Shown here piece after piece: positions 14,545 through 22,046 of a stretch of 37,560 nucleotides of DNA. The notes beneath the pieces are model-generated. The model was not told the DNA's origin, ran no database searches, and saw only the letters and a program-made list of their open reading frames with translations. Every line of letters begins with the position of its first letter. Within the stretch, counting starts at the first letter, position 1. Source of the DNA: W0P28-013 sp963659365 (lineage in GTDB: Bacteria > Bacteroidota > Bacteroidia > Bacteroidales > Paludibacteraceae); assembly GCA_963659365.1 (NCBI GenBank), contig CAVKTI010000017.1:1-37560 (forward strand), read 5' to 3'. The position numbers and the translations under genes are program-made.

Positions 14545-15354
14545 ATGCCAAGAACAAATTTCCAAGAACTTTTGGAGGCAGGTGCTCACTTTGGACACCT
14601 CAAACGCAAATGGAATCCAGCCATGGCGCCCTACATCTTTATGGAGCGCAACGGAATCCACATCATCGACCTGCACAAAACTGTCGTTAAAATCGACGAG
14701 GCCGCCGAAGCCATGAAACAGATTGCAAAATCGGGCAAACGCGTGCTGTTCGTTGCTACAAAAAAGCAGGCCAAACAGATTGTTGCCGAAAAGGCCGCCG
14801 AAGCAGGTATGCCCTACATCACCGAACGCTGGGCTGGCGGTATGCTCACCAACTTCCCGACCATTCGCAAGGCGGTGAAAAAGATGGACGCCATCGACCG
14901 CATGTCGAACGACGGCACATTTGCCAACCTGTCGAAACGCGAAAAACTGCAAATCACGCGCCAACGCGCCAAATTGGAGAAGAACCTCGGTTCTATCGCC
15001 GATATGAGCCGTCTGCCAGCCGCACTCTTCGTAGTCGATGTGATGAAAGAAAACATCGCCGTGGCCGAGGCACAACGCTTGGGCATTCCCGTGTTTGGCA
15101 TTGTCGATACCAACTCGAACCCGATTGGCGTTGATTTTGTCATTCCTGCCAACGACGACGCTACAAAATCGATTGAAATCATCGTTTCGGCTATGGTCGA
15201 TGCGCTGAAAGAGGGCGCACAAGAGCGCAAACTCGAAAAATCGGAAGAAGAGGGCGACGAGGCTCCCGAAGTAAAAGAGCGCCGCACACGCGCCAAACGC
15301 ACTCCGAAAGAGGAAACGACGACAGAAGAAGCACCTGCTGCCGCCGAAGAATAA
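14545..15354 (+). CDS. rpsB: 30S ribosomal protein S2
   Basis: A 269-residue S2. It starts MPRTNFQELLEAGAHFGHLK and continues KWNPAMAPYIFMERNGIHII. Later motifs are ITERWAGGMLTNFPTIRK, LPAALFVVDV, AVAEAQRLGIPVFGIVDTNS and the loop NDDATKSIEII. A charged, Glu/Lys-rich tail of about 40 residues follows (EEGDEAPEVKERRTRAKRTP...), common in Bacteroidetes S2. It is essential for docking of S1 and for initiation. It stands upstream of tsf, as in nearly all bacteria. Confidence 0.97.
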   Translation: MPRTNFQELLEAGAHFGHLKRKWNPAMAPYIFMERNGIHIIDLHKTVVKIDEAAEAMKQIAKSGKRVLFVATKKQAKQIVAEKAAEAGMPYITERWAGGMLTNFPTIRKAVKKMDAIDRMSNDGTFANLSKREKLQITRQRAKLEKNLGSIADMSRLPAALFVVDVMKENIAVAEAQRLGIPVFGIVDTNSNPIGVDFVIPANDDATKSIEIIVSAMVDALKEGAQERKLEKSEEEGDEAPEVKERRTRAKRTPKEETTTEEAPAAAEE

Positions 15355-15374
15355 GTTTTGGTCGCTACCAAAAC
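15355..15374 (+). other. perfect 8-bp hairpin directly after the rpsB stop
   Basis: GTTTTGGT, loop CGCT, ACCAAAAC, beginning at the base after the TAA. There is no T run. It probably protects the rpsB message end or pauses polymerase in front of the next terminator. Confidence 0.5.
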
Positions 15375-15384
15375 TGAATACGAC

Positions 15385-15430
15385 GAGCGTTGCGGACACA
15401 GGCAAAACGGTGTTTCGTAACGCTCTTTTT
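15385..15430 (+). terminator. intrinsic terminator between rpsB and tsf
   Basis: GAGCGTT (15385-15391) pairs with AACGCTC (15419-15425); inner pairs CG/CG and ACAC/GTGT extend the stem; TTTTT follows. It would reduce tsf transcription relative to rpsB, since no strong promoter box is seen between the terminator and tsf. Confidence 0.75.
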
Positions 15431-15473
15431 CTTGAAAAACAACAGTAATCACACTAAAAAAACAAGGACTATT

Positions 15474-16469
15474 ATGGCTGTAACAATTGCCGAAATACAA
15501 AAACTGCGCACCATGACTGGCGCAGGCATGATGGACTGCAAAAAGGCGCTCGAAGAGGCTGGTGCCGACATGGAAAAAGCCATCGAAATTATCCGCAAAC
15601 GCGGTCAAGCCATCGCCGCCAAACGCTCCGACCGCTCGGCCTCCGAAGGCTGCGTGCTGGCTCGCGCCGAAGGCAAATTTGCTGCGCTGGTGGCTGTGAA
15701 ATGCGAAACCGACTTCGTTGCCAAAAACGCCGATTTCATCGCATTGGTACAAAAAATTCTCGACTTGGCGATGGCACAAAAACCTGCCAATGTCGACGCA
15801 TTGAAAGCACTGACCATCGGCGACCGCACGGTGGCAGAACTCATCACCGAACGCTCGGGCATAACGGGCGAAAAAATGGAGATGGAAGACTACAACTTTG
15901 TTGAAGGTGAGACGGTTACCGCCTATGTGCACCCGGGCAACAAACTGGCTACCATCGTCGCTTTTGCCGAAAAAGATGCCGAATACGAAACCATTCACGG
16001 CGTGGCGATGCACATTGCCGCTATGGCTCCTGTGGCCATCGACGAGGCTGGCGTGCCGCAAGAGGTGAAAGAGCGCGAACTGGCCGTTGCTATCGAAAAA
16101 ACCAAAGCCGAACAGGTGGCAAAAGCCGTCGAAGTGGCGCTAAAAAAAGCGGGCATCAACCCTGCCCATGTCGATAGCGAAGACCACATCGAATCGAACA
16201 CCGCCAAAGGCTGGCTCACACCCGAACAGGCCGAAAAAGCACGCGAAATCAAAAAGAGCGTGGCCGAAGAAAAAGCCGCTCACCTGCCCGAACAGATGAT
16301 TCAGAGCATCGCCGCAGGTCGTATGGCAAAATTCTTCAAAGAGTACACACTGCTCGAACAGAAGTACGAGGGCGGCGACGACGCAGGCAAACTGACTGTG
16401 AAAGAACTGCTCGAACAAAAACACTTGACCTGCATTGCATTCAAGCGTTTGACCTTGAACGAAGAGTAA
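15474..16469 (+). CDS. tsf: elongation factor Ts
   Basis: A 331-residue EF-Ts. The start at ATG 15474 gives MAVTIAEIQKLRTMTGAGMM, then DCKKALEEAGADMEKAIEII, the family's N-terminal UBA-like domain. The core has VALVAVKCETDFVAKN-type residues (here FAALVAVKCETDFVAKNADF), VTAYVHPGNKLATIVAF and IAAMAPVAI. The C-terminal end has QKHLTCIAFKRLTLNEE. The length agrees with Bacteroidetes EF-Ts (about 330 residues). It is the guanine nucleotide exchange factor for EF-Tu. Confidence 0.97.
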   Translation: MAVTIAEIQKLRTMTGAGMMDCKKALEEAGADMEKAIEIIRKRGQAIAAKRSDRSASEGCVLARAEGKFAALVAVKCETDFVAKNADFIALVQKILDLAMAQKPANVDALKALTIGDRTVAELITERSGITGEKMEMEDYNFVEGETVTAYVHPGNKLATIVAFAEKDAEYETIHGVAMHIAAMAPVAIDEAGVPQEVKERELAVAIEKTKAEQVAKAVEVALKKAGINPAHVDSEDHIESNTAKGWLTPEQAEKAREIKKSVAEEKAAHLPEQMIQSIAAGRMAKFFKEYTLLEQKYEGGDDAGKLTVKELLEQKHLTCIAFKRLTLNEE

Positions 16470-16487
16470 AAATGTTGAGAAAGAAAG

Positions 16488-16526
16488 AGTGCGCCGGTAG
16501 GGAAAAGACTGCCAGCGCACTTTTTT
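16488..16526 (+). terminator. intrinsic terminator after tsf
   Basis: AGTGCGC (16488-16494) pairs with GCGCACT (16515-16521), with inner GGTAG/CTGCC pairs, followed by TTTTTT. It closes the ribosomal protein/EF-Ts cluster. Confidence 0.85.
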
Positions 16527-16607
16527 CGTGAATTGCGACCGATGCGTGCAACATTTTTCGCACAAAACGCGTCATTATAAAAATAAGCCCAATCATATCG
16601 ACATAAA

Positions 16608-17654
16608 ATGAAATTTACAGCACAACAAATTGCCGACTTTCTGCACGGCGAAGTCGTTGGAAATAAGGAAGTTGCCGTTGGCGAATTTGCCAAAATAGAA
16701 GAAGGTCGCCCCGGCACGCTTACCTTTCTGTCGAACCCAAAATATGCGCACTTTATCTACACCACCAAAGCCGATGTAGTGCTGGTCGATAAGACTTTCG
16801 TGCCAGAGCAGCCCATCGCCGCCACGCTCATCAAGGTCGATAGTGCCTACCAATCGCTGGCCAAACTGCTGCAACTGGCCGACTCGATGAAGCCCAAACG
16901 CAGCGGCATACACGCCACCGCCATTGTGCCAACATCGGCAAAAATCGGCGAAAATGTCTATATCGGTGCCTACGCCGTGTTGGGCGAAAATGTGCAAATC
17001 GGCGACAATGTGAAAATTTACCCGCACACCGTTCTCGACAACAATGTGAAAGTGGGCAACGACACCACGATTTTTGCAAATGTTTCGGTGTACGAAAACT
17101 GCGAAATCGGGCAACGCTGCATCATTCATTCGGGCGTAGTGCTTGGTGCCGACGGATTCGGCTTTGCGCCCGATGCCGAGGGACGCTACAACAAAATTCC
17201 GCAGATTGGCAATGTCAAACTCGACGACGACATCGAGATAGGTGCAAACGCCACCATCGACTGCGCCACCATGGGTTCGACACACATTCATTCGGGCGTA
17301 AAAATCGACAATCTGTGCCAAGTGGCGCACAATGTCGAGATTGGCGAACACACCGCCATGGCCGCACAGAGCGGCATTGCTGGCTCGGCAAAAATCGGCA
17401 AACACTGCGTTTTGGCGGGGCAAGTGGGCGTTGTGGGGCATATCACCATCGCCGACGGCAATATGTTTGGCGCAAAAACAGGCGTGAACGCCTCCATCGC
17501 CGAAACTGGCAAACAGTGGCAAGGCGCACCCATGACCTCTGCCATAAAATACCGCCGCATGGTTGTGGCCGAACGACGGCTGCCCGACCTGCTGCGCCGC
17601 GTGGACGAACTCGAAAAACAGTTGAACGAACTAAAATTTAACGCTGAAAAGTAA
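16608..17654 (+). CDS. lpxD: UDP-3-O-(acyl)glucosamine N-acyltransferase
   Basis: A 348-residue LpxD. An N-terminal uridine-binding domain (about 1-100: FTAQQIADFLHGEVVG, LTFLSNPKYAHFIYTT) precedes a long left-handed beta-helix of hexapeptide repeats (about 105-310: IGENVYIGAYAVLGENVQIG). The catalytic-type His lies in CQVAHNVEIGEH. The C-terminal alpha-helical part contains RRMVVAERRLPDLLRRV. It adds the N-linked acyl chain in lipid A synthesis. The next gene starts seven bases later, so it is co-transcribed with lpxC. No clear TTTG-type promoter was found in the 80 bases upstream. Confidence 0.95.
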   Translation: MKFTAQQIADFLHGEVVGNKEVAVGEFAKIEEGRPGTLTFLSNPKYAHFIYTTKADVVLVDKTFVPEQPIAATLIKVDSAYQSLAKLLQLADSMKPKRSGIHATAIVPTSAKIGENVYIGAYAVLGENVQIGDNVKIYPHTVLDNNVKVGNDTTIFANVSVYENCEIGQRCIIHSGVVLGADGFGFAPDAEGRYNKIPQIGNVKLDDDIEIGANATIDCATMGSTHIHSGVKIDNLCQVAHNVEIGEHTAMAAQSGIAGSAKIGKHCVLAGQVGVVGHITIADGNMFGAKTGVNASIAETGKQWQGAPMTSAIKYRRMVVAERRLPDLLRRVDELEKQLNELKFNAEK

Positions 17655-17661
17655 CATTGAT

Positions 17662-18573
17662 ATGAAGCAAAAAACGCTCGGAGCGGCTTTCACACTGACA
17701 GGCAAAGGCCTCCACACAGGCCTCCAGATAGAGATGCGCATGATGCCCGCCGCCGAAAACAGTGGCTACACCATTCGCCGCATCGACCTACCCAACCAAC
17801 CAGAAATCAAGGCGTTGGCCGAAAATGTAACCGAAACGACGCGCGGCACTGTGTTGCGCCAAAACGACGCGCAGGTCAGCACCGTGGAACACGGACTGGC
17901 GGCACTCTACGCCTCGGGCATCGACAACTGCCTCATCGAGGTGAATGCGCCCGAATTTCCGATACTGGACGGCAGCGCACGCATCTACATGGAGGAGATT
18001 GCCAAAGTGGGCATCGTAGAGCAGCAGGCCGAGAAAAATTTTCTGACCATCACCGAAAAAGTGGTGTACCAAGCCCCGAACGGCGTTTCGCGCATCGAAA
18101 TTTTGCCCGACGACCACTTCTCGGTAGCGATTGAAATCGGTTTCGACTCGCCTGTTTTGAGCCGCCAGACCGCGCAAATCGACAACTTTGAAAAATTTGC
18201 CACCGAGATTGCGCCCTGCCGCACCTTTGTGTTTGTGCGCGAACTCGAACCGCTGCTCAAGATGAACCTCATTCGCGGCGGCGACCTGAACAATGCGCTG
18301 GTAATCTACGACAAACCCGTGGCGCACGACGAGTTGCAACGCCTCTCCGACCTGCTCGGACAGCCCTGCCCTAAAGTCGATTCGCTCGGTTATTTGAGCG
18401 CGCTGCGCTTCGAAAACGAGCCCGCCCGTCACAAACTGCTCGACCTGATAGGCGACCTCTCGCTCGTGGGACAACCCATTTTGGGCAAAGTCGTTGCCAA
18501 ACACCCTGGCCACAGCGTCAATACCGCGCTCGGCAAGCAAATACGACAATTTTTAGTGAGAAGTGAGGAATGA
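17662..18573 (+). CDS. lpxC: UDP-3-O-acyl-N-acetylglucosamine deacetylase, stand-alone
   Basis: A 303-residue LpxC, complete as a deacetylase: STVEHGLAALYASGIDN (zinc His), FPILDGSA, FVFVRELEPLLKMNLIRGG-type loop, RHKLLDLIGDLSL (zinc His and Asp) and the C-terminal catalytic His in HPGHSVNT. It performs the committed step of lipid A synthesis. In most Bacteroidetes the gene is fused to fabZ (about 460 residues), and the fusion sits between lpxD and lpxA as here. No FabZ part is present. After KQIRQFL the last residues VRSEE and the TGA stop are encoded by the 7-base intergenic repeat, so the gene end was replaced or eroded by repeat DNA. A separate fabZ is expected elsewhere. Confidence 0.93.
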   Translation: MKQKTLGAAFTLTGKGLHTGLQIEMRMMPAAENSGYTIRRIDLPNQPEIKALAENVTETTRGTVLRQNDAQVSTVEHGLAALYASGIDNCLIEVNAPEFPILDGSARIYMEEIAKVGIVEQQAEKNFLTITEKVVYQAPNGVSRIEILPDDHFSVAIEIGFDSPVLSRQTAQIDNFEKFATEIAPCRTFVFVRELEPLLKMNLIRGGDLNNALVIYDKPVAHDELQRLSDLLGQPCPKVDSLGYLSALRFENEPARHKLLDLIGDLSLVGQPILGKVVAKHPGHSVNTALGKQIRQFLVRSEE

Positions 18574-18782
18574 GGAATGAGGAGTGAAAAAAATTAGGTT
18601 GATGAGTTGATGAGTTGATTGGTTGATAAGTTTAACGCATTAGTAAAAGTTAGCGAGGCAAAAACAATCTTCAAATTTTCAAATCTTCAAATACTTTCAA
18701 CTTTACACACTTTATACACTTTTCACTTTATACACTTTCATACTTTCTAACTTTCACACTTTAGAAACTTTATAAACTAATT
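18556..18782. repeat. composite intergenic repeat array 4
   Basis: This array starts inside lpxC with the 7-base word GTGAGAA/GTGAGGA (TGA at 18557, 18564, 18571, 18578 and 18585). TTGATGAG words follow, then the core GTTTAACGCATTAGTA (18630-18655), TTCAAATC words, and a long stretch of ACTTTATAC/ACTTTCNNAC words that ends ACTAATT right at the lpxA ATG. No gene or clear promoter box is seen in it. Confidence 0.85.
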
Positions 18783-19562
18783 ATGACACAACCATTTGCA
18801 AGTATTCACCCAAGCGCAAAGATAGCCGACAGTGTGGTTATTGAGCCGTTTTGTGTGATAGAAAAAAATGTAACTATCGGTGCTGGGACGCACATTGGTC
18901 CCAATGTAACCATCTACGAAAACACCACCATCGGCGAAAACTGCCGCATTTTTCCGGGAGCAGTCGTTGGGGCAATTCCGCAAGATTTGAAATTCAAAGG
19001 CGAAGAGACCTACACCATTATCGGCAACAACACCACGCTACGCGAATGTGTAACCGTGCATCGCGGCACCGCCTCGAAAGGCAAAACCGTGATTGGCAAC
19101 AACTGTTTGGTGATGGCCTACTGCCATGTGGCGCACGACTGCCGTTTGGCCAACAACATCATCATGTCGAACGGCACGCAACTGGCTGGCGAAGTGGTGG
19201 TTGACGACTATGCTGTGATTGGCGGCGGCACGCTCGTTCACCAATTCACGCACATCGGCAAACATGTAATGGTGCAAGGCGGCTCGCGCGTAAACAAAGA
19301 CATTCCGCCCTTTGTCATCGCCGCTCGCGACCCCATTTCGTACGCTGGCATCAACTCCATCGGGCTGCGCCGACGCGGCTTCACTGGCGAACAAGTGCAG
19401 AACATTCAAGACATGTACCGCACCATTTTCCAGTCGGATATGAATGTAACGCAAGCCATCGAAACTATCGAAACTACGCTGCCCGCCACCACCGAACGGG
19501 ACGAAATAATTCTGTTTGTACGCAGTTCGCCACGCGGCATTTTGCGCGGCTACAACCGCTAA
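18783..19562 (+). CDS. lpxA: acyl-ACP--UDP-N-acetylglucosamine O-acyltransferase
   Basis: A 259-residue LpxA. It has a hexapeptide beta-helix from the N-terminus (IHPSAKIADSVVIEPFCVIE, IGAGTHIGPNVTIYENTTIG), GAVVGAIPQDLKFKGEETY, HRGTASKGKTVIG and the catalytic His in YCHVAHDCRLAN. GGGTLVHQFTHIGKHVMVQG and ISYAGINSIGLRRRGFTGEQ follow, then the helical C-terminus. It catalyses the first step of lipid A synthesis. It is separated from lpxC by repeat DNA instead of the tight spacing usual in this cluster, so it may have its own promoter in the array. Confidence 0.96.
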   Translation: MTQPFASIHPSAKIADSVVIEPFCVIEKNVTIGAGTHIGPNVTIYENTTIGENCRIFPGAVVGAIPQDLKFKGEETYTIIGNNTTLRECVTVHRGTASKGKTVIGNNCLVMAYCHVAHDCRLANNIIMSNGTQLAGEVVVDDYAVIGGGTLVHQFTHIGKHVMVQGGSRVNKDIPPFVIAARDPISYAGINSIGLRRRGFTGEQVQNIQDMYRTIFQSDMNVTQAIETIETTLPATTERDEIILFVRSSPRGILRGYNR

Positions 19563-19582
19563 AAACAGCGACAAATAGCACC

Positions 19583-19617
19583 AAAAGCGCAGAACTTGGT
19601 CAAGTTTTGCGCTTTTT
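19583..19617 (+). terminator. intrinsic terminator after lpxA
   Basis: AAAAGCGCAGAACTTG, a two-base turn GT, CAAGTTTTGCGCTTTT: a 16-bp stem with one G-U pair running directly into a T tract. Confidence 0.85.
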
Positions 19618-19628
19618 TGCGCCAAAAT

Positions 19629-19659
19629 TTTGCACATCGGAAAAAAAGCCGTAACTTTG
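19629..19659 (+). promoter_or_regulatory. promoter of deoD
   Basis: TTTG (19629-19632), 19 bases, TAACTTTG (19652-19659). It begins only 12 bases behind the lpxA terminator and lies 55 bases before the deoD ATG. Confidence 0.85.
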
Positions 19660-19714
19660 TGGTTGCGACTGCTGCAAAGCAGAAATCAAAAAAACAACTA
19701 AAAAATCTAATACT

Positions 19715-20425
19715 ATGGGAGAGAACACACCAACCCCACACATCGGGGCAAAGTACGGCGAAATTGCCGAAACCGTCATCATGGCGGGCGACCCACTACG
19801 CGCCAAACTGATGGCCGAACGCTTTTTGGAAAATCCAGTGCAATTCAACAATGTGCGCGGTATGCTTGGCTTTACTGGCACATACAAAGGCAAACGCGTT
19901 TCGGTGATGGGACACGGCATGGGCATTCCGTCGATTGGCATCTACACCTACGAACTGTACAACTTCTACGGCGTTAAAACCATTATCCGCGTTGGCTCGT
20001 GCGGCGCACGCCAAATGCATGTGCATGTAGGCGACATCGTTATAGCGATGGGCGCTTGCACCGACAGCAACTACGCCAGCCAGTACGAACTGCCCGGCAC
20101 ATACGCACCAATCGCATCGTTCGACCTGCTGCGCGCTGCCGCCGATGCTTGCGAAAAACTCGGCTACACCTACCATGTGGGCAATGTTTTTGCTGCCGAC
20201 ATATTCTACAACCAGCACAGCAAGCGTGGCAACTGGACAAAAATGGGCGTGCTGGCCGACGAAATGGAGAGCCCTGCACTCTACATGAACGCCGCCGTTA
20301 CAGGCAACAAAGCACTCTGCATCTGCACCGTGAGCGACCACATTCTGACAGGCGAAGCCACCACCGCCGAAGAGCGTCAAACCACATTCACCAAAATGAT
20401 GGATGTAGCGTTCAGCATTATTTGA
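19715..20425 (+). CDS. deoD: purine-nucleoside phosphorylase (DeoD type)
   Basis: A 236-residue hexameric-type PNP. Motifs: MAGDPLRAKLMAERFL, NNVRGMLGFTGTYKGKRVSV, MGHGMGIPSIGIYTYEL, RVGSCGARQMHV, MGACTDSNY, VLADEMESPALY (E-M-E of the ribose site) and CTVSDHILTGEATTAEERQT (Asp of the purine site). It splits purine (deoxy)nucleosides with phosphate in nucleoside salvage. It is monocistronic: it has its own promoter and a terminator before the convergent bactofilin gene. Confidence 0.95.
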   Translation: MGENTPTPHIGAKYGEIAETVIMAGDPLRAKLMAERFLENPVQFNNVRGMLGFTGTYKGKRVSVMGHGMGIPSIGIYTYELYNFYGVKTIIRVGSCGARQMHVHVGDIVIAMGACTDSNYASQYELPGTYAPIASFDLLRAAADACEKLGYTYHVGNVFAADIFYNQHSKRGNWTKMGVLADEMESPALYMNAAVTGNKALCICTVSDHILTGEATTAEERQTTFTKMMDVAFSII

Positions 20426-20448
20426 ATGCGGCAGACACAGAAAAAAGA

Positions 20449-20485
20449 AATCGGGCTTCAAAATTTTTGAAGTCCGATTCTTTTA
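20449..20485. terminator. bidirectional terminator between deoD and the bactofilin gene
   Basis: AATCGGGCTTCAAA (20449-20462), short loop, TTTGAAGTCCGATT (20466-20479), flanked by an A-rich stretch on the left and TTTTATT on the right. It can therefore act on both convergent genes. Confidence 0.85.
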
Positions 20486-20512
20486 TTGCTCGAAACAGAT
20501 TGTTCGGTGCGA

Positions 20513-20878
20513 TTACTTTTTGTTTTCGGGAACGGCGGCGTGCCCCATATCGCAAGTGCCAGTGAAAACAGCGTTCTGCTCTATCATCAGCGTTTTGGTT
20601 TTGATTTCGCCAAGCACGCGCGCCGTCTGTTTGAGCGACAGCAACTCCGCCACAACAATTTTGCCGTCTAAACGCCCCATAATTTCGGCATTTTGGCACA
20701 TCAAATTGCCTTTCAGCACGCCTTGCGGCCCAATCACCACCTTGCCTTTGCAGGTCAGGTCGCCTTCCACCTCACCATCGATGCGAAAATCGCCATCGGC
20801 CGACACAACGCCCTTCACCTTAGTTCCAAAAGCCAGCACATTGTGCGTTATTCCCGTATTCACAACCTCTTTTCCCAT
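20513..20878 (-). CDS. bactofilin family protein (polymer-forming cytoskeletal protein)
   Basis: A 121-residue bactofilin: a central domain of short beta-helix repeats (GTKVKGVVSADGDFRIDGEV, EGDLTCKGKVVIGPQGVLKG, AEIMGRLDGKIVVAELLSLK) flanked by short polar tails, with the C-terminus rich in Pro/Asn/Lys. Bactofilins polymerise without nucleotide and help organise the envelope or cell shape. It stands alone, convergent with deoD, and has its own promoter. There is no neighbouring M23 peptidase, which often accompanies bactofilin genes. Confidence 0.88.
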   Translation of the reverse strand: MGKEVVNTGITHNVLAFGTKVKGVVSADGDFRIDGEVEGDLTCKGKVVIGPQGVLKGNLMCQNAEIMGRLDGKIVVAELLSLKQTARVLGEIKTKTLMIEQNAVFTGTCDMGHAAVPENKK

Positions 20879-20901
20879 AACCTTACATTTTTTTTCGGCG
20901 A

Positions 20902-20932
20902 CAAAGGTACGAAAATTATTTCAAATTTCAAA
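20902..20932 (-). promoter_or_regulatory. promoter of the bactofilin gene
   Basis: On the minus strand TTTG (20932-20929), 19 bases, TACCTTTG (20909-20902). The TTTG box lies inside the TTTCAAAT words at the edge of repeat array 5, showing overlap of a promoter with the repeat. Confidence 0.8.
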
Positions 20933-21200
20933 TTGGGTTGATGAGTAGATAAGTTGATGAGTTTTGCTTCGCAAGATTTTTGCTCCGCTCGGCATTGCTC
21001 AAACGAGTTTGGCATTGCGCTCGCTTATCGCAAAAATTGATAAGTTTAACGCATTGGTGTTAGTTCCTATATTTCTAGTTTCTGGTTTCTCGCGCTGCGT
21101 GCGGTGGCAGAGTTTCAAATTTCAGAGTTTAAGAGTTTCAAGTTGTCGGTATCAACAGCGCCGCAATCTTCAAATCTTCAAATCTTCAAATTTTCAAATA
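20918..21200. repeat. composite intergenic repeat array 5
   Basis: TTTCAAAT words, TTGATGAG words interrupted by a 73-base insertion, the core GTTTAACGCATTGGTG (21044-21060), TTTCTAGTTTC words, TTTCAGAG words, and TTCAAATC words ending in CAAATAATT. The remainder of the gap to the TetR gene (21201-21379) is AT-rich, with GGAAAC/GTTTCC 30 bases apart and no convincing promoter or operator. Confidence 0.8.
20964..21036. repeat. 73-base insertion nested in array 5
   Basis: This sequence breaks the TTGATGAG...TTGATAAG run. It contains ATTTTTGC (20976-20983) and its inverted copy GCAAAAAT (21030-21037), and between them two GGCATTGC direct repeats around a CAAAC-GA-GTTTG hairpin. I recall similar GGCAT-GCTCAAAC-GTTTGG elements scattered in Bacteroidales genomes. 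Confidence 0.55.
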
Positions 21201-21379
21201 ATTAAGAGAGTTTATAAAAAATTCCTGAAATAAAAACACTCGGCAGAAGTTTGGCACGGTTTTTGTATTTGCATTTGTAGAAACTGCGGAAACTTGAAAA
21301 CTTTTTTATTTTCCAATGTTTCCTAAAAAAATCGGCATCGAAACAGAGAACAAAGTAGCAATTTAGACCTCCGCCCGCT

Positions 21380-21997
21380 ATGGAAATGCAAAAAAAGATA
21401 GTTGAAACGGCCTCGGAACTCTTTCTGAAATACGGTTTGCGCAGCGTTACGATAGACGATGTTTGCAGCCAACTGCACATTTCGAAGAAGACATTTTACC
21501 AGCATTTCAAGCAAAAAGAGGAGTTGATAGAGGTGCTGCTCGACAACATGCGCCGCCGCAAAGCCGAACGCGATGCACACATCGGCGAGAACCAAAATGT
21601 GATCGATGCGATGATTGACGACATCAAAGAGTTGAAAAAGACCGACCTATATGAGCAGCATGTCAATTTTTTCTACGACCTGCAAAAATACTACCCCGCC
21701 ATCATGGAGAGCCACAACCAGAAAGTGCAGCGGCACGCTTGGGAACACACCTGCAACTGGATTCGCATCGGCATACAGCAGGGGCTTTTTCGCAACGATA
21801 TGGACATCGAAGCCATGTCGGTTTACCTGAACACAAAAATGTGGGAAGTTTTCAGCATTGTACGCAACAATGTGAAACGCACGCAACTGCAAACCATCGG
21901 TTTCATGATGGACTGCTCGCTGCGGCTGCTCACCAACAAAGAGGGCTGGGAATACTACCAAACGCACAAAAGTAAAATTATTCAACCATACGCTTGA
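21380..21997 (+). CDS. TetR/AcrR family transcriptional regulator
   Basis: A 205-residue regulator. The N-terminal TetR DNA-binding domain (residues 1-50) reads ETASELFLKYGLRSVTIDDV then ISKKTFYQHFKQKEELIEVL. The C-terminal ligand/dimer domain is all helical and not recognisable by ligand. It is the first gene of a TetR-TolC-adaptor-pump operon (49 bases to the TolC start) and probably represses it, being released by a pump substrate. Most residues of the helix-turn-helix agree with the family consensus. No operator palindrome could be fixed. Confidence 0.9.
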   Translation: MEMQKKIVETASELFLKYGLRSVTIDDVCSQLHISKKTFYQHFKQKEELIEVLLDNMRRRKAERDAHIGENQNVIDAMIDDIKELKKTDLYEQHVNFFYDLQKYYPAIMESHNQKVQRHAWEHTCNWIRIGIQQGLFRNDMDIEAMSVYLNTKMWEVFSIVRNNVKRTQLQTIGFMMDCSLRLLTNKEGWEYYQTHKSKIIQPYA

Positions 21998-22046
21998 TGG
22001 GATTTTCGGTAAAAAATTCCATTTGGAACAACAAATCGACAAAAAG

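Noticed and set aside
14814..16061. Minus-strand frame of 415 codons opposite rpsB and tsf
   Set aside because: Antisense to two essential conserved genes; no recognisable domain.
18590..18782. Possible CRISPR array, because of regularly spaced similar words
   Set aside because: Words are 7-13 bases, degenerate and contiguous; there are no constant 25-40 base repeats with unique spacers and no cas genes.
21290..21340. TetR operator from GGAAAC and GTTTCC 30 bases apart
   Set aside because: Spacing is too wide for a TetR-type palindrome and no closer symmetric pair is visible.
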